This document shows, one piece after another, positions 1-6,999 of a DNA stretch of 64,000 bases. The DNA comes from a virus. Each line of letters starts with the position of its first letter. The stretch's first letter is position 1. The stretch is taken from IMG/VR virus record IMGVR_UViG_3300027896_000017, positions 1 to 64,000 of that record; one strand, written 5' to 3'. The notes beneath the pieces were generated by a model. The model had not been told where the DNA came from, searched no databases, and worked only from the letters and a program-made list of their open reading frames with translations. A program made the position numbers and the translations under genes.

Positions 1-332
1 GTTGTACAAAATAACCCGCGCTGAGTTTATAGGCGGCTCTCATTAACAATCATCAGCGAGGTCATCCATGAAACGCTTTTTAGGAACTGTAGCTTTGCTT
101 TCGGTGCTATTGGTTGTCGGATGTCGCAGTATATATTCACCCTGCGATGTCGTACTGTATTCTGTAAATGGCTCCGTCATTCAGCAATGGCAGGGCGTTA
201 AATATGTTCGGGTTTATAATGGTATAGCACGTTTCATGGATGACGGGAACTATGTGCGCATTTCAGGTACTTTTATCGTTAATATGAAGTAATGCCGCCA
301 ACATTATTGAGGCGCGGGTTACTTCGTACAAC
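1..332. repeat. Long-range inverted repeat enclosing the first gene
   Basis: The left arm has GTTGTAC (1-7), TAACCCGCGC (12-21) and GGCGG (32-36). These are complementary in nested order to CCGCC (295-299), GCGCGGGTTA (312-321) and GTACAAC (326-332). In RNA this closes the small lipoprotein gene inside a 22-bp interrupted helix. I considered integron attC sites but the core motifs are not consistent. The function is unknown. Confidence 0.7.
68..292 (+). CDS. Small secreted lipoprotein, unknown function
   Basis: The 74-residue protein has a short basic start (MKR), a hydrophobic stretch at residues 5-17 and a lipobox LVVGC with the lipidated cysteine at residue 19. It is probably processed by signal peptidase II and anchored in a membrane. 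The mature part is about 55 residues, with no family I recognise. A GAGG ribosome-binding site lies about 6 nt before the ATG. The gene sits inside a long inverted repeat, which could hide or expose the start site. Confidence 0.8.
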   Translation: MKRFLGTVALLSVLLVVGCRSIYSPCDVVLYSVNGSVIQQWQGVKYVRVYNGIARFMDDGNYVRISGTFIVNMK

Positions 333-461
333 ACCGGCGTTATGCAATGCGGATCACATTAAGGAGTTGGAATTATAGCCGCACTGCACAACACCGGAAA
401 CGTTGGTGGAAATGCTCGCCTTAAGAAATTTTTGATAGGCGGGCGCAAAGAAAGGTTCATT
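333..461 (+). other. Structured intergenic segment
   Basis: No gene fits here. GCTCGCC (about 415-421) can pair with GGCGGGC (about 438-444), and the segment leads directly into the next gene. A short string around 391-408 (GGAAACGTTGGTGGAA) weakly resembles 23S rRNA near nt 1050. That similarity alone is within chance. Confidence 0.35.
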
Positions 462-761
462 ATGGTTGATTGTAAACTTCCGACGTTGTCAGTAGCTACT
501 TGTGAGTATCAAGAGTTTTTCGATAACCGAACGCAGTGTAATGGTCGTGGCATGTTCGAAGGTCATTGCCCGTTTCGTAAGGTTGTGGAAGATGCGCCCG
601 CTGACACTATGGAAGCGGCGAGCACATCCACCAACACTCAAAGCCATGCAATTTCGCTTTGCCTTGTGTGCATTAAAGAACCGTGTTCGCAGCGGAGCGA
701 GCTTCCGTCATGTCCAGTAACCGTTTGTGCCATGCGCCAAGCGAAACATGCAGGCGTTTGA
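462..761 (+). CDS. Cysteine-rich small protein, unknown
   Basis: About 99 residues starting MVDCKLPTL, with an AAGAAAGG ribosome-binding site 6 nt upstream of the ATG. A longer TTG start at 432 is possible but has no such site. Two cysteine clusters stand out: CEYQEFF...CNGRG...CPF and CLVCIKEPC...CPVTVC. They suggest a metal-binding or disulfide-linked fold. I do not recognise a family. The gene is followed at 40 nt by another small gene in the same direction. Confidence 0.6.
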   Translation: MVDCKLPTLSVATCEYQEFFDNRTQCNGRGMFEGHCPFRKVVEDAPADTMEAASTSTNTQSHAISLCLVCIKEPCSQRSELPSCPVTVCAMRQAKHAGV

Positions 762-800
762 GAAAGTTGTAGTCAATTACCATTTTCTTTGGAGTTATAA

Positions 801-1007
801 ATGGCCGCAAAAACATACGAAGAGTTCATGGCGCAAGAAACTTTTGACGCTGTACCGTTACCTGAAATTGGTCGCTACATTTGGGATGCGGCCATTAAAT
901 CTGTTGAGGAAAATGGTAACAGCCTACAACAGCGAAAGTGTGCCATTAAAAAATGTGGTTGTCCAACATGCGGTATTCCAGTATCGGAATGTCCTCGTGT
1001 AAAGTAA
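801..1007 (+). CDS. Small protein with C-terminal cysteine pairs
   Basis: 68 residues (MAAKTYEEFMAQETFD). A GGAG site lies 7 nt before the ATG. The N-terminal half is acidic and helical. The C-terminal 25 residues carry CAIKKCGCPTCGIPVSECP, a compact knuckle likely to bind zinc. The function is not recognised. It is followed at 20 nt by a strongly folded RNA. Confidence 0.75.
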   Translation: MAAKTYEEFMAQETFDAVPLPEIGRYIWDAAIKSVEENGNSLQQRKCAIKKCGCPTCGIPVSECPRVK

Positions 1008-1026
1008 CGGCACACGTTTCGCACAC

Positions 1027-1184
1027 GTTGTAAGAAATAAATTTTGCTCTTTAAAATTATAGGCACACTTCTGTACGGGCCATACGAACGACGAAGGGTA
1101 ATATGGCGGGTAAAGTGTCATTCGACTCCGTTACATCCCGTAAGTGTGCTTTACATTAAGGTAGCAAAATTTACATCTTACAAC
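1027..1184 (+). ncRNA. Closed structured RNA resembling 23S rRNA H68-H71 strand
   Basis: The closing stem is GTTGTAAGA (1027-1035) with TCTTACAAC (1176-1184), then TAAATTTTGCT (1038-1048) with AGCAAAATTTA (1163-1173). This is 20 bp around one internal loop, and inner arms pair near GCACACTT/AAGTGTGC. The string TAAGGTAGCAAAATT (1157-1171) differs at one position from the 23S domain IV sequence I remember (about nt 1925-1940). CGGGTAAAGT (from about 1108), which lies next in 23S, occurs here on the other side, so the order is permuted. The rRNA match is from memory and not aligned by program. Confidence 0.7.
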
Positions 1185-1191
1185 AAATAAA

Positions 1192-1296
1192 GGTTGCCAT
1201 GTGTGCCTATATCAAAAACTGACCGTACCAGTAATCGAACGGTATAACATTACGGCTCTTATACTCAGTAGGTTTTTATAGGCACTCACGGCAACC
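1192..1296 (+). ncRNA. Closed structured RNA with 16S h43-like hairpin
   Basis: GGTTGCC (1192-1198) pairs with GGCAACC (1290-1296), and GTGCCTATA (1203-1211) with TATAGGCAC (1277-1285). Inside, ACCGT...ACGGT closes a hairpin holding AGTAATCGAACG (1230-1241). The same 12 nt recur in the RNA at 13.0 kb, each time after an AAAACTG string. AGTAATCG is a universal 16S string (near nt 1340) beside the S7 site. I infer a paralogue of the 13-kb element. Confidence 0.65.
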
Positions 1297-1307
1297 GTTT
1301 ATCAAAC

Positions 1308-1634
1308 GTTAGGCACAATACCGGCTCCGACCACACCAATGACGGCGCGAGGAAAGGAAAAAATGAAAACACACATTAATAAAATTTACGGAACTGAGTT
1401 AGAAAAAGTATGCATAGATGAACCTCCGTATACTGTTTTTGGAAGTTCTGTCTTGTTGCCTTCTTTCCATGTTGCAATGAAAGTTGATGGGTTAAAAGAA
1501 ATATTAAAATTGGCAGACGACGATGATTCTTTTCATATCGAGATTTCGCATGAAAAAATGACAAGGTATTGGATAACAAGAAAAAGAAAAATCGTGCCGC
1601 AAGAAAGCGGAGCGGAGCCGGTACAATGCCTAAC
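1308..1634. repeat. Inverted repeat flanking a small gene
   Basis: GTTAGGCA (1308-1315) and TACCGGCTCCG (1319-1329) are complementary to CGGAGCCGGTA (1613-1623) and TGCCTAAC (1627-1634), with a 3x3 internal loop between the blocks. The right arm lies inside the 3' end of the enclosed gene, so its C-terminal codons double as structure. Confidence 0.7.
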
Positions 1635-1674
1635 AAACAAAGGCCAAAATACCGGCGAATCTATAGGTAAATAG
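1363..1674 (+). CDS. Small protein, unknown
   Basis: 103 residues from ATG 1363, preceded by GAGGAAAGG. The body, to about residue 85, is ordinary (MKTHINKIYGTELEKVC...). The last 20 residues are translated from the right arm of an inverted repeat and look like an added tail. No family is recognised. Confidence 0.65.
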   Translation: MKTHINKIYGTELEKVCIDEPPYTVFGSSVLLPSFHVAMKVDGLKEILKLADDDDSFHIEISHEKMTRYWITRKRKIVPQESGAEPVQCLTNKGQNTGESIGK

Positions 1675-1716
1675 TTATTAATAGGCCGGTACTTAGGCCA
1701 TTTGTTAACGTTGTAC
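1621..1716 (+). other. Long hairpin at gene 3' end
   Basis: Nested pairs are GTACAA/TTGTAC (1621, 1711), TAACAAA/TTTGTTA, GGCC/GGCC and TACCGGC (1650-1656) with GCCGGTA (1685-1691). The hairpin begins inside the preceding gene and ends just before the next gene's leader. It has no T-run, so it is not a classic terminator. A processing site or structural element is possible. Confidence 0.55.
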
Positions 1717-1745
1717 GCAATGAACTTCTTAGAAAGGTTTTTACT

Positions 1746-1982
1746 ATGTCTAAACTAGGCGGTAGGTGTATATGTAAGTTATGTGATCTTGAGAACACGG
1801 GTACTTGTATCATAGAGGCCGCAAAAATAGGATACTGTGGTGCTCAGTCCACAGACGTACAACAGCTAAAGGCTAAAATTGCCTCACTTGTTGCGGAATT
1901 TTGTGAGCTTTACGACAGGGGTTTGAGCAATGAAGCCGTGTCTCTTTTACTAACTAAACTGCGGCAACTATCAGCCGTTTAA
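1746..1982 (+). CDS. QLKAEI/QLSAV-family small protein
   Basis: 78 residues with an AGAAAGG site upstream. The N-terminus carries CICKLCDL and further cysteines. The C-terminal 45 residues (QQLKAKIASLVAEF...LLTKLRQLSAV) are shared with the genes at 2034 and 9061, also at DNA level. The shared part is predicted helical and may form a coiled coil. The family is unknown to me. The three genes appear to be recent copies with swapped N-terminal parts. Confidence 0.8.
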   Translation: MSKLGGRCICKLCDLENTGTCIIEAAKIGYCGAQSTDVQQLKAKIASLVAEFCELYDRGLSNEAVSLLLTKLRQLSAV

Positions 1983-2033
1983 CGAAACGTTGTGACGCAA
2001 GCTAATTGAACTTTTAATTTGAAAGGAGCGGCT

Positions 2034-2339
2034 ATGAGTCAAGGAACAGTTGATCCGGTCGGTGAAATGGTCAGCAAAGCCATCACCAATCATCTTCATC
2101 ATGCCAACCGTAGGTACTATAACGAGCGGGACGACTTTCTTCTCGGTAATTTACATGAGGATATGTGCAAACTGGTAAGAGCCGCACAGAAGAGCGTGGA
2201 GGTTCAGTTGGCCAGCGCACAACAGCTAAAGGCTGAAATTGCCGCTCTTGTTAAGGAGTATAGTGGTACATTTGATGGTATGCATTCTTTAAGTGAGAAT
2301 GAATTTTTACATAAACTGCAGCAACTATCAGCCGTTTAG
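2034..2339 (+). CDS. QLKAEI/QLSAV-family small protein
   Basis: 101 residues from ATG 2034, with AAAGGAG 6 nt upstream; an in-frame TTG at 2019 has no site of its own. The N-terminal 60 residues are helical and histidine-rich (NHLHHANRRYYNE). The C-terminus QQLKAEIAALVKEY...LHKLQQLSAV is the module shared with the 1746 and 9061 genes. Leader sequences of the first two are also alike (AACGTTGT..ACGCAA), so the duplication included the 5' region. Confidence 0.8.
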   Translation: MSQGTVDPVGEMVSKAITNHLHHANRRYYNERDDFLLGNLHEDMCKLVRAAQKSVEVQLASAQQLKAEIAALVKEYSGTFDGMHSLSENEFLHKLQQLSAV

Positions 2340-2402
2340 CAGGACATTGGTTGCAATTGGCAACGAGAGCGTTTTATAGTTCCGCTGCTAGAAAGAATAT
2401 AA

Positions 2403-2469
2403 CATGAATAATCCAAATGGTAGATAATGGTATTAGCCGTTGGCACAGGTTCGATTCCTGTATCGACAT
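2403..2469 (+). pseudogene. tRNA-like remnant
   Basis: A perfect T arm is present: ACAGG (2445-2449), loop TTCGATT, CCTGT (2457-2461). A D-arm-like ATC..CAAATGGTA..GAT precedes it. The anticodon arm has only a six-base loop, and no strand complementary to the 3' ATCGACA acceptor sequence is present either upstream or downstream. I therefore call a degenerate or mimic tRNA. Confidence 0.45.
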
Positions 2470-2515
2470 GAATATTTATTTATTATTTCATTTACTTTAA
2501 CTGAAAGGTAATAAT

Positions 2516-2716
2516 ATGGAATATTTATCATTTACTTTATGGATGTTATGCTATCCATTATTCAGTACAATTGGATGTTATTTAATGGTAAAATATCATG
2601 AAGTTTCACCATTAAAAAAATGTACCTCATCAAATATCGGCATTGTTACGTTAATTGATTTAATTATATACATATATATTGGAATGCTTTTATGGCGATC
2701 TGTCACAAATCCATAA
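2516..2716 (+). CDS. Small membrane protein
   Basis: 66 residues with two hydrophobic segments (about 5-25 and 41-60) joined by a short basic loop. A GAAAGG site precedes the ATG. The role is unknown. It is followed at 13 nt by the next gene, so the two are probably co-transcribed. Confidence 0.75.
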   Translation: MEYLSFTLWMLCYPLFSTIGCYLMVKYHEVSPLKKCTSSNIGIVTLIDLIIYIYIGMLLWRSVTNP

Positions 2717-2729
2717 TAAAGAGGTGTCT

Positions 2730-2993
2730 ATGAATGAAATTAAACCAAAATTTTCAAATTTAACTAATAAAATGCATTTATTATTAAATCAAATAATAAA
2801 CGCAGAAAAGGGGGCGAGAGAATTAATAATAGAAATGCATAATTATGAACGAATACCTCCTGCAGAGGTGCTTATTACAGAATCTCTTCTTAAAGAGTTA
2901 TGTAATGCTCTTGGATGGCAAGGAGGCACACGCCATCAGGCGCTGGATAAAGTTAAACGATTGGTACAAATAGAACAGAAAGGAAAACAATGA
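2730..2993 (+). CDS. Helical small protein, unknown
   Basis: 87 residues from ATG 2730 behind GAGGTG. It is all-helical in appearance, with a conserved-looking middle (ITESLLKELCNALGWQGGTRHQALDKVKRL). The stop overlaps the next start (ATGA at 2990), indicating translational coupling. Confidence 0.75.
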   Translation: MNEIKPKFSNLTNKMHLLLNQIINAEKGARELIIEMHNYERIPPAEVLITESLLKELCNALGWQGGTRHQALDKVKRLVQIEQKGKQ

Positions 2994-3196
2994 AATTATT
3001 TATATTTTTAAAACAATACTTTTGTAAACATGTATGGAAGGATGGTAAAAAAACACTTTTAAGTCAAAGATGGGAAAATTATGCAGAACAGGATGGTGTT
3101 CCTATTCAGGCACACTTTTCTTATAATAGCATTGAACAAAAATGCATTAAATGCAACAAAGAAAGGATAATAGAAAAACGGGTAATAATTACATAA
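2990..3196 (+). CDS. Small zinc-binding-like protein
   Basis: 68 residues. C12..H14 (CKHVW) and C51xxC54 (CIKC) form a plausible single zinc site, a pattern common in tiny phage proteins. It is coupled to the upstream gene by an ATGA overlap. The function is unknown. Confidence 0.75.
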   Translation: MKLFIFLKQYFCKHVWKDGKKTLLSQRWENYAEQDGVPIQAHFSYNSIEQKCIKCNKERIIEKRVIIT

Positions 3197-3204
3197 ATAT
3201 TATG

Positions 3205-3975
3205 ATATTTTTGTATAGTAAGTGTATCGTATCGCATGGTATTGTGCCATCAAGTAAATGTTATGTATTGTGCCATCTAGTAACGTAATGCGTAATAAAA
3301 TCTAGTAAAGTAAATGTAAGGTGTAACATAGTACCGTCTAGTAAATGCGCTGTAATGTAGTGTCATATCAAGTAAATGTAAAGTAAAGTCGGGCAGGGTC
3401 TCGTTATGTGACGTTCTGTAAATGTAAAGTAAAGTGGTATGGTATGATGTTTAGTAAATATTGGGTTTTGTATAGTTGTGTAAATTTGTAAATGTTGGGT
3501 AGGGTGTTGTTATGTGAAATTCTGTAAATGTAAAGTAGTGTAAGGTAGAGTAGAGTGTTATTGCGTAAATGTATAGTAAAGTTGAGTATTGCTATGTAAA
3601 TGCAATGTGTAGTATTAAGTAATGTTTGGTAAATGTATTGTCATGTTGCATTAAGTAATGTGTGGTGCCGTAAATGTAATGCGTTGTATAGTATTATCTA
3701 GTAAATGTAACGTGAGGTCACATGATGTAAAGTAATATCTAGTAAATGTATGGTCGCGTGAAGTATCATGCAGTAAATGTTTTGTTATATAAAATTAAGT
3801 TGAGTATTATAAATGTAAGATAAAGTAAAGTAACGTGCATTGTAATATAAATGTAGGGTGAAGTCTAATGAAGTAAAGTTCAGTAAATGTGCTGTAAAGT
3901 AGCGTGAAGTAATGTTCAGTAAATGTGCTGTGTCGTGTTGTAAAGTATCGTCACGTAATGTTATGTAAATGTAAT
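3205..3975 (+). repeat. GTNNN pentamer array 1
   Basis: About 770 nt with no gene. GT (less often AT) recurs every 5 nt, and the hexamer GTAAAT breaks the register by +1 every 31-46 nt. In 3853-3971 the GT positions run 3853, 3858, 3863, then 3873, 3878, 3883, 3889, 3894 and so on to 3965, 3971. The +6 steps occur only at GTAAAT (3883, 3919, 3965). About 20 GTAAAT units are present, and the plus strand is nearly free of C. This is not CRISPR because the units are not uniform. It could be an array of protein sites on DNA or on a GU-rich transcript. Confidence 0.9.
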
Positions 3976-4001
3976 TTAAACCTTAAATAAGGAGACGTAA
4001 A

Positions 4002-4535
4002 ATGGCTAAAAATGGTAAGGCTTTGGGTGAAAAGCCCATCGAGACAAATGTCAGTTCAGTTATGGGCGTTCGTGGGGAATGGTTGAAAGACAAATCTTCC
4101 TCTCTTTCATTTCAGGAATGGCTTGTTCTCAAGTATAACAAACTTGAGGAAACTATTCTTACACTCCAGTCTGAGAGGGGTATTTTGAAAACTGAAATCA
4201 GCGATCTTATGAAAGAAAACGAGGCAATTAAAACAGAAGTTGCCTCATTGAAACCGAAGATCGATGAGTTGAAGCTTGAAAAAGATCTAATGACCAAAAC
4301 TATATCAGAATTAAAGGCCGAAAATGAAACGCTTTCAAAGATCATTCCTTTTCCCAATATAAATAATCTCGCCAATGCTGAAGCTGACGCTGTGCTTCAA
4401 GCTGAAGAAGAAGCTGAAATTCATGCTGATGAAGAGGCTGCTGCTGAAATTGTTGCTGAAGCTGACGCTATACTTCAAGCTGAAGAAGAGGCTGCGATTC
4501 AGGCTGATGAAGAAATTGGTCCGTCTGCCGCATAG
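4002..4535 (+). CDS. Coiled-coil protein with acidic repeats
   Basis: 177 residues with a strong AAGGAG site. Residues about 45-115 are heptad-like coiled coil (LEETILTLQSERGILKTEISDL...). The C-terminal 55 residues hold two copies of an Ala/Glu/Asp repeat (AEADAxLQAEEEAxIxADEE). A structural or scaffolding role is plausible but unproven. It lies directly after array 1, whose last hexamer is about 30 nt upstream of its start. Confidence 0.85.
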   Translation: MAKNGKALGEKPIETNVSSVMGVRGEWLKDKSSSLSFQEWLVLKYNKLEETILTLQSERGILKTEISDLMKENEAIKTEVASLKPKIDELKLEKDLMTKTISELKAENETLSKIIPFPNINNLANAEADAVLQAEEEAEIHADEEAAAEIVAEADAILQAEEEAAIQADEEIGPSAA

Positions 4536-4595
4536 TTTAATAAAGGGGATTAACAATCCCTCTATTTTTTTTAATCATTAAAACAAGGAGTTTAT

Positions 4596-4904
4596 ATGAG
4601 AGATGTGGACAATACTTTAACCAGTCAAAATGATATTGATGCTATGGAGTCGTGCACGGATATTACCAAAATTGCGATACTCAGGGCCATTGAGGAATTG
4701 AAACGTCAATTTATAACAGAAAGAATTGAAGCGGGTAAATTAAAAGTCCAGTATGCTGAAAAGGTAGCTGAGATTGCCAAACTTAAAATTGAATTAAGCA
4801 AACTTTCTGAAGCAAATCAAGTTCTTGAAGAAATAAGAAGCGCAATAGAGGAAACTAATAACTATTTAAAAAATGAATCAGAGAGAGGTTCAGAAAATGA
4901 GTAA
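4596..4904 (+). CDS. Coiled-coil small protein
   Basis: 102 residues starting MRDVDNTLTSQ, with AAGGAG 7 nt upstream. Residues about 28-100 are a continuous heptad region (AILRAIEELKRQF...). The style resembles the upstream coiled-coil gene, suggesting partners. The stop overlaps the next gene's start. Confidence 0.8.
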   Translation: MRDVDNTLTSQNDIDAMESCTDITKIAILRAIEELKRQFITERIEAGKLKVQYAEKVAEIAKLKIELSKLSEANQVLEEIRSAIEETNNYLKNESERGSENE

Positions 4905-5067
4905 AGAAACATCATTCAAGGATTGTAAGAAAAGTTGTAAAAATGGTTGTATTTGCGATGGTTATTGTTTTAAAACTGGTTATGAATATGCTTTAATGGA
5001 TATGCAAAGTTTGCCTGAATCCAAGAATAGAAAAAAGAATAGAAATAAACTTATTAATAAACGTTAA
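4897..5067 (+). CDS. Cysteine-rich basic small protein
   Basis: 56 residues from ATG 4897, overlapping the previous stop by 8 nt. CKKSCKNGCICDGYC forms a dense cysteine cluster likely to bind a metal. The C-terminus is lysine/arginine-rich. The function is unknown. Confidence 0.7.
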   Translation: MSKETSFKDCKKSCKNGCICDGYCFKTGYEYALMDMQSLPESKNRKKNRNKLINKR

Positions 5068-5085
5068 TAATGGTTATACTTTTAT

Positions 5086-5108
5086 TATTTGTGGTATAAC
5101 CACAATAG
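5086..5108 (+). promoter_or_regulatory. Extended -10 promoter motif
   Basis: TGGTATAAC (5092-5100) is followed by ACAATAGAG, matching the motif seen before many RNAs in this window. It sits directly upstream of a folded RNA and has no recognisable -35. Confidence 0.6.
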
Positions 5109-5123
5109 AGCAACGGTCTTATT

Positions 5124-5269
5124 TTAAACTGCTGGATACTACGCGAATCGGAGCCTATTAACAGCCTAAGATCTCACCGAAGATACCTGGTGCGTTATTA
5201 GCGTCGTGTGCGGACTATTGCCCCCAAAAGCAATAAGATCTATCGACAAACCGAGGACCAGCAGTTTAA
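5124..5269 (+). ncRNA. Closed structured RNA, possible 23S domain II piece
   Basis: TTAAACTGCTGG (5124-5135) is perfectly complementary to CCAGCAGTTTAA (5258-5269). Internal strings GCGAATCGGAG, CAGCCTAAG and GGTGCG...CGTCGTG resemble 23S nt about 985-1060 in my memory, with gaps. The similarity is weak to moderate. The promoter motif lies just upstream, and a gene starts 35 nt after the closing stem. Confidence 0.6.
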
Positions 5270-5303
5270 TTTTTTCTTACACTTTTCTTTGAAAGGAATT
5301 AAC

Positions 5304-5510
5304 ATGAATATTGTTAATAAAATATTACTGCTTTTTTATTCAGTCTTGTTTGGATTAATATTGGCCTTTCCAGTCAAATGGTGTTGGAACTGGTCAATTG
5401 CCATTATATTTGGTCTGCCGGATATTACGTGGTGGCAGGCGTGGTGTCTTCAATTTTTAACTGCTGTTTTAATAAGGTCAACAAACAATATAACAACGAA
5501 AGAAAAATAA
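5304..5510 (+). CDS. Small membrane protein, Trp-rich
   Basis: 68 residues from ATG 5304 with GAAAGGAATT upstream. There is a hydrophobic segment at 5-23, followed by a tryptophan-rich region (WCWNWSIAIIFGLPDITWWQAW). A membrane location is likely and the role unknown. It is followed immediately by pentamer array 2. Confidence 0.7.
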   Translation: MNIVNKILLLFYSVLFGLILAFPVKWCWNWSIAIIFGLPDITWWQAWCLQFLTAVLIRSTNNITTKEK

Positions 5511-5862
5511 ATGTCGAGTAAGATAATGCGCTGTTCAGTAAATGTATTGTAAAGTTGTATACGATCAAATAGGGTGACGTTAATGTAAAGTAGGGTGGAG
5601 TTATGTTTGGTAAATGTTTTATACAGTAAAGTACCATAAAGTTATTATATGACGTTAGTGTTAAGTGAAGTGCCGTTTTGTGTGGTAAATGTTCTGTGGA
5701 GCCATGTTATATGGAATATCGTTTTGTGACGTTAATGTATTGTGTGATGGCATAAAATCTAGTAAATGTATAGTAAATGTGTGGTCGAGTCAAATGTAGT
5801 TTAGTAAATGTGCTGTTGGGTAAAATATAGTTCAGTAAATGTATTGTTATATTGTATTCAGA
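5511..5862 (+). repeat. GTNNN pentamer array 2
   Basis: A second block has the same rule as at 3.2-4.0 kb: GTNNN/ATNNN every 5 nt, reset by GTAAAT or GTTAAT. About seven GTAAAT resets are present, for example before GTATTGTAAAG and GTGCTGTTGG. There is no coding potential and little C on the plus strand. Confidence 0.85.
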
Positions 5863-5867
5863 TATCG

Positions 5868-5992
5868 AGGCGCACGATTGCGCAAAGGTCAGGCTTTTAT
5901 TATCATAGTTCTCTAACCTTACCTGGAGAACAATATGCGATTTGAAAGCAGGTAAACTTGACCGGCAAGTAACGTAGCCTGCGTTACTTCCA
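5868..5992 (+). ncRNA. Structured RNA, possible 23S nt ~2330-2390 piece
   Basis: There are inner helices such as GTAACG/CGTTAC, and GGTCA paired to TGACC. GAAAGCAGGT (about 5947) followed by GACCGG recalls 23S near nt 2375-2390. One 10-nt match plus a short neighbour is only suggestive. Confidence 0.4.
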
Positions 5993-6070
5993 ATATATTT
6001 TTGGTCTATTACTTGACAAATAATAATTTAAAAAGATATTACATAATATAAACGAATAAAAGGAGGAAAA

Positions 6071-6661
6071 ATGAGTTTTTGGTCTATTGCATCAAAAGAA
6101 CTAATAGTAAAAGACTCTCCATCTTCGACGGTGATGGCGCTAAAAAACTTGAGAAATTTTCATGCTACGGATGGCGCTTCTATAAATTTTGAATGTGCAA
6201 TTAATGTAGCGAAAGTATACGAAGAGTATTGAAAAGATGTACATAAACCAGCTTGGAGTGATTTAGTAAGAGTTGGCAAGGCCCATGCTAAAGTTATCCA
6301 TAAATTTGAAGGTAGTTGCCCTCCATGGTGGCTGTATGAAGTATCCAAGTACGACAAAATGGAAGGGATATCTTTTAATTGGGTAAGTGAGCCCAAAGAG
6401 CCTCTTAATTTTGAAATAGGTATGAAATACTATCTATCAAATAAACGCTTGATAGAATTAGGGCAAAGAAAATGGATATTCAAATCCATTTTGAACTTTG
6501 CTCTTGATAAAGCTCTTAGTGATGTGCTTGGGGCAGCAGATCAAATACTTCGGGTAGTGGTGGGAGATAAAAACTACTTGTATAAATTCGAAGAATATTA
6601 TCAACATTGGAAACAGATTTCATTTTGTGATAATTCGATAAAGGTTATTATGCTGAGTTAA
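6071..6661 (+). pseudogene. Gene with an in-frame UGA, unknown function
   Basis: From ATG 6071 (AGGAGG site, 5 nt spacing) the frame runs 196 codons but is cut by TGA at 6230-6232 (codon 54, context YEEY-stop-KDVHKPAW). After it the same frame continues as a plausible protein to 6661. Either the gene is freshly broken, the UGA is read through, or the downstream part restarts (ATG 6359). The product is not recognised. Confidence 0.6.
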
Positions 6662-6701
6662 TTATTCTTTTACAACAATTTATTCAACGATAGGAGAAAG
6701 A

Positions 6702-6911
6702 ATTATAAAAGCGGAAAATAGATACAATAAGATAAATGTTTTCGTGAGGAAAATGCTTAAAGAAATTAAAAACAGAAATAATGACATTAGTGAGATCAAA
6801 ATGAATTATCCACAAAATATTTCCATAAATGATATGGAAATAATAGAGGGAATATTTAACGGACTGGGATATAAAATATCTCCTAAAATTTCCTCATTAC
6901 AATTAATGTAA
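6702..6911 (+). CDS. Small protein with probable AUU start
   Basis: An open frame of 69 codons lies behind AGGAG with a 5-nt spacer, then ATT ATA AAA GCG. No ATG or GTG sits at a usable distance. The first internal ATG is codon 17. The encoded protein is basic and helical, then IINDMEIIEGIFNGLGYKI-like. The same arrangement occurs at 14216. Unknown function. Confidence 0.5.
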   Translation: MIKAENRYNKINVFVRKMLKEIKNRNNDISEIKMNYPQNISINDMEIIEGIFNGLGYKISPKISSLQLM

Positions 6912-6917
6912 AATTTT

Positions 6918-6998
6918 AATTAGGATAGTTGTTCCGCCGTGCCGGTTTAATGAGATACAAGTTGAAACTGTGAGCAGGCCCGAACAATTATCCTAATT
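6918..6998 (+). ncRNA. Closed hairpin RNA, possible 23S domain II piece
   Basis: AATTAGGATAGTTGTTC (from 6918) pairs with GAACAATTATCCTAATT (6982-6998). The inside holds CCGGT...GTTGAA...CCGAAC in the same order as 23S nt about 670-735. Each block is only 5-6 nt, so the match is weak. Confidence 0.55.
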
Positions 6999-6999
6999 A

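Noticed and set aside
1-2340. Integron attC sites and gene cassettes
   Set aside because: GTTAGGC and GCCTAAC core-like heptamers occur at 1308 and 1628, but they flank a gene as a long inverted repeat instead of forming one folded attC site. Other junctions lack the cores and no integrase is present.
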